23,663 bases of DNA, from positions 1-23,663 of the forward strand of contig RAZP01000073.1 of NCBI GenBank assembly GCA_004028745.1, written 5' to 3'. The translations under genes were made by a program, and so were the position numbers. Below the pieces are notes generated by a model that was given only the letters and a program-made list of their open reading frames with translations, made no database searches and was not told where the DNA came from. This document shows positions 22,301 through 23,663 of the stretch, piece by piece; the stretch's first letter is position 1; each line of letters opens with the position of its first letter. The DNA is from Prosthecochloris sp. (GTDB taxonomy: Bacteria > Bacteroidota > Chlorobiia > Chlorobiales > Chlorobiaceae).

Positions 22301-22574
22301 AGACCGTGGCGGTGAGCCTAACCAGGAGCCGCCGTTGCTCTATGCCGACGGCATAGACTATCTGGAAGAAAACAAGGGGGTGCTCGCGCTCTATCATCTT
22401 TCAAAAAGTATCGGACATGAAGAACTGCTCCGGCATGTCAAAGACTGGTTCAGGATGCAAAGCGGAAAGCCGCTTGTTTTCAGGGATTTTTACAATTACC
22501 TGAAAGAACAGACAATGCTTGAAGAAAGGATCAGAAAGATGTTTGAGACAGTGGAAGCAAAAGTAAATGTTTAG
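19311..22574 (+). CDS. ABC permease fused to degenerate M1-aminopeptidase-like domain
   Basis: A 1087-residue membrane protein. Residues 1-270 and about 300-560 each hold roughly six membrane helices of the ABC-2 permease type. One more helix (about 568-590) leads into a large extracytoplasmic domain (about 600-1087) resembling the M1 metallopeptidase part of the Bacteroidetes/Chlorobi permease-aminopeptidase fusions. The zinc site is lost: where HExxH is expected the sequence is Arg940-Glu-Leu-Phe-Arg944, and the downstream Glu ligand after NVQG..ML aligns with Lys964. The domain is therefore probably non-catalytic, perhaps a binding or scaffold part. It pairs with the ATPase encoded upstream across the mobile element. 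The start is ATG 19311. Similar N-terminal sequence recurs in the second permease. Confidence 0.88.
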   Translation: MLTKILPFEIQYRFANPLIWLILLMMVFQGVWYSLGTYDFYVHDQTWMNAAGVFYICLTGGGIILMIIIAMITGTTLYRDIEQRTAQSLYSLPVDEKQFFLGRFLGAYVINLLLIVAYVLGMVIMPYLGIWPADKFGPVPWRQLLHGYVLFGVPNIFVLTSLSYFCLVFFRNMAASYIGIFVLVLIFAVCEGLSHNSPYINAIMIADPFGFVYTKEVVDAMAVTEKNSAFLPVDAVFLANRLLWTGLGLVAVVLSYFRFSFKFFINSALGGKGKRMLFPGQASHPGSFRHIEVPEAQKTFTLPEYFRKVWRLSLLEFRNVVRPVSFKVILMVIAIMFFLYMILWNPVYYIGSQVPLTSGMTLTRLHTGFLVIILLMIWSGELFFKDRTIGIWQITDSVPMPSWVSLLSRFVAMCGVALMISFTIFLCGLAAQVGQGFFAIDWMLYVDDLLGFKMGWMTYVLFIACVFLLAGLTGNRYFTHVLSVGYFIFIIISFELNLFEQSRFGYAQVPGIDDFSEMNRYGVWATSSFWHFLMWLPLAASFLLIGIQLWNRGTEKGFLKRLFSPYKELGWSGALAAVVCFALFLSLQAFLVAEVNGTRNYVSSEQEDREAAEYEKRYRGIQASAQPGITAVDLQLDLFPLEQTAEYRATLELVNPSGEKISTLYINADYFTEIRTIQIDGRALEKQEEDKILGMEVYRLPEAMAPGDVLPLFIEARTAYRGLAQGDPRADLAYNGLFMERPVLVIGYDSDRELLENKERKAHGLEMIDSRMAPVDDTAALGENYFAQDASLVQGTITVSTPLQQTAFAPGRQVKNWQENGRSYFVYELEKRSPLLWYVGSANYAEQKAEIAGTEVSLLYAAGDDYNLDHYRQAVEDGLLYLEEYLGAYPYRQLRVAEIPFYQDPSYAFANTIAISEKEGWYGDRSKEDVVSFIQFSVARELFRQWVFENGFLPNVQGVEMLWKALPEALSLQLVEKKYGQEQVDIILEKKRRKYKKDRGGEPNQEPPLLYADGIDYLEENKGVLALYHLSKSIGHEELLRHVKDWFRMQSGKPLVFRDFYNYLKEQTMLEERIRKMFETVEAKVNV

Positions 22575-22576
22575 CT

Positions 22577-22780
22577 ATGGATACAAATTTCCCGCACGCT
22601 GATCCCGTTTCCGCTGATCTGGTCGATCGTATCGACTATGACTTCGAAAGAAACTTCGGCAAGCTGCAGGTTACGGTCGATGCCGGGGCCTGTCCGGGGA
22701 ACGGGTTTCAGGTGGAAGCGTCTTCACTGGAGGACGCGTACTTTCAGATCCTTTCACGCGACGACAGGGAGCCGGAATGA
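22577..22780 (+). pseudogene. Fragment of an ABC ATPase C-terminal domain
   Basis: A 67-codon frame two bases after the permease stop. Residues from GKLQVTVDA to SSLEDAYFQIL match the last ~30 residues of the ATPase encoded at 18277. At DNA level 22658-22749 and 19042-19133 agree in about 85 of 92 positions. All nucleotide-binding motifs are missing, so it cannot be an ATPase. Upstream codons (MDTNFPHADPV...) do not resemble the ATPase. It is most simply the tail of a second ATPase gene left after deletion. It may still be translated as a short peptide. Confidence 0.82.
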
Positions 22781-22809
22781 CGGCAAAATAACAGGAGTAA
22801 CAAACCATC

Positions 22810-23663
22810 ATGATAAAAGAAATATTTTCTTTCGAACTTCGTACCCGCTTCGCAAGCCCGTTGACCTGGCTCATGCTTGTGATGATGATGTTCCAGGGTA
22901 TATGGTATGCTGTCGGCGTTTACGATTTCTACGTGCACGACCAGGCCCTGATCAACGGTGCGGGAATTTTCTACATGTGTCTGTCGGTAGGGGGGTTGCT
23001 CCTCATGATCATCATCGCGATGATAACCGGCATGTCGCTCTACCGGGATATCGAGCAGCGGACCGCGTCGTTCATCTACGCTTTTCCGATAGACGAGAAA
23101 CGGTTTTTCCTCGGGAAGTTTCTCGCGGCGTACTGTATCAATCTGCTGCTTGTCGTCGGTTATGTCGCCGGCATGGTCATCATGCCGTATCTCGGCCTGG
23201 GTCCAGGCTACAAGTTCGGTTCCGTACCCTGGTTGCAGTTGCTGCACGGCTATGCTCTTTTCGGGCTGACCAATATCTTTCTGCTGACAGCGGTCAGCTA
23301 CTTCTGTGTGGTCCAGTTCCGCAACATGGCGGCCTCATACATCGGTATTTTCTTTTTCGTACTGGTCTTCCTCGTGGCATCGGTGGTGAGCGGCAACTCG
23401 CCCTACATTACCGCTATCATGATCGGCGATCCTTTCGGCTTTGTCTATACCAAGGAAATCGTCGACGGTATGACGGTAGCCGAGAAAAATACGGGTTTCC
23501 TTCCGGTCGACGGGGTATTTCTTGTCAACCGGCTGCTGTGGACGGGTGTCGGACTCGTCGCGGTCGTATACAGCTACTTCCGGTTCAGTTTCCGCTTTTT
23601 TATCCAGGCGGCATTCGGATCGGCCCGGAAAACGCTGCCCGGCATTGTCGTGGCCTCGCATGA
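22810..23663 (+). CDS. Second ABC permease of the M1-fusion family, N-terminal part (runs off window)
   Basis: An open frame from ATG 22810 to the window end (284 full codons). It starts MIKEIFSFELRTRFASPLTW and is clearly homologous to residues 1-280 of the permease encoded at 19311 (shared patterns include YDFYVHDQ, MIIIAMITG, LYRDIEQRTA, MVIMPYLG, DPFGFVYTKE and LLWTG). It shows the first group of about six membrane helices; any second helix group and M1-like domain would lie beyond the window. CAGGAGTAACAAACCATC before the ATG supplies AGGAG as ribosome site. Since only an ATPase fragment precedes it, it may share the complete ATPase at 18277 or use one encoded further on. A longer frame overlapping it in another phase is a shadow. 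Confidence 0.92.
   Translation, partial: MIKEIFSFELRTRFASPLTWLMLVMMMFQGIWYAVGVYDFYVHDQALINGAGIFYMCLSVGGLLLMIIIAMITGMSLYRDIEQRTASFIYAFPIDEKRFFLGKFLAAYCINLLLVVGYVAGMVIMPYLGLGPGYKFGSVPWLQLLHGYALFGLTNIFLLTAVSYFCVVQFRNMAASYIGIFFFVLVFLVASVVSGNSPYITAIMIGDPFGFVYTKEIVDGMTVAEKNTGFLPVDGVFLVNRLLWTGVGLVAVVYSYFRFSFRFFIQAAFGSARKTLPGIVVASH

Noticed and set aside
22638..23663. 341-codon plus-strand frame open to the window end
   Set aside because: It is out of phase with the ATPase fragment and with the second permease; the frame from 22810 gives clear homology to the first permease, while this one gives an Arg-rich sequence without any family pattern.
1..23663. CRISPR arrays, tRNA, rRNA, riboswitches, integrase or full-length transposase genes
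   Set aside because: No regularly spaced repeats, no recognisable tRNA or rRNA sequence, no cobalamin or other riboswitch core that I could identify by eye ahead of the receptors, and no transposase or integrase motifs in any frame.

Overview
The window comes from a Gram-negative bacterium: it has ExbB/ExbD/TonB, three TonB-dependent outer-membrane receptors and two outer-membrane-directed export systems. The protein families and their arrangement suggest Chlorobiota (green sulfur bacteria, Chlorobium/Prosthecochloris-like): a paired ExbD, a PchR-type AraC regulator, LolA-like/porin/RND cassettes, BchU/CrtF-like dimerising methyltransferases, and ABC permeases fused to M1-like domains. This placement rests on recalled family resemblance, with no marker gene, and is moderately confident at best. 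All convincing genes are on the + strand.

Layout. (1) 1-2465: energising complex exbB (cut by the window start), exbD1, exbD2 and tonB. (2) 2592-3626: an AraC/PchR-type regulator starting at TTG, followed by a clear intrinsic terminator (3699-3718). (3) 3829-8829: an export cassette of a LolA-like periplasmic protein, an overlapping DUF1302-like outer-membrane barrel, an RND/MMPL transporter, and a small four-helix membrane protein. (4) 9003-18193: alternating SAM-dependent methyltransferase and TonB-receptor genes: MTase1, receptor 1, MTase2, receptor 2, a 58-bp methyltransferase scar, receptor 3. Receptors 2 and 3 are tandem paralogues. (5) 18277-23663: an ABC ATPase, a permease fused to a degenerate M1-peptidase-like domain, a broken ATPase C-terminus, and a second paralogous permease that runs off the window.

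The genes read as an uptake/export island for a small molecule, plausibly iron- or metallophore-related. TonB/ExbBD would power the receptors, the PchR-like protein would sense the ligand, the methyltransferases would modify it or a related compound, and the RND and ABC systems would export something. No biosynthetic enzymes such as NRPS, and no periplasmic binding protein, are present, so the substrate cannot be named.

The most notable structures not explained by genes are: a miniature inverted-repeat element present twice in opposite orientation (143 bp and 110 bp, the latter flanked by a TCAA duplication) plus a lone terminus at 5891; fossil evidence of tandem module duplication and decay; loss of all three predicted zinc ligands in the M1-like domain; and long perfectly identical patches between paralogues (70 bp in exbD1/exbD2, 73 bp in receptors 2/3), which suggest gene conversion.
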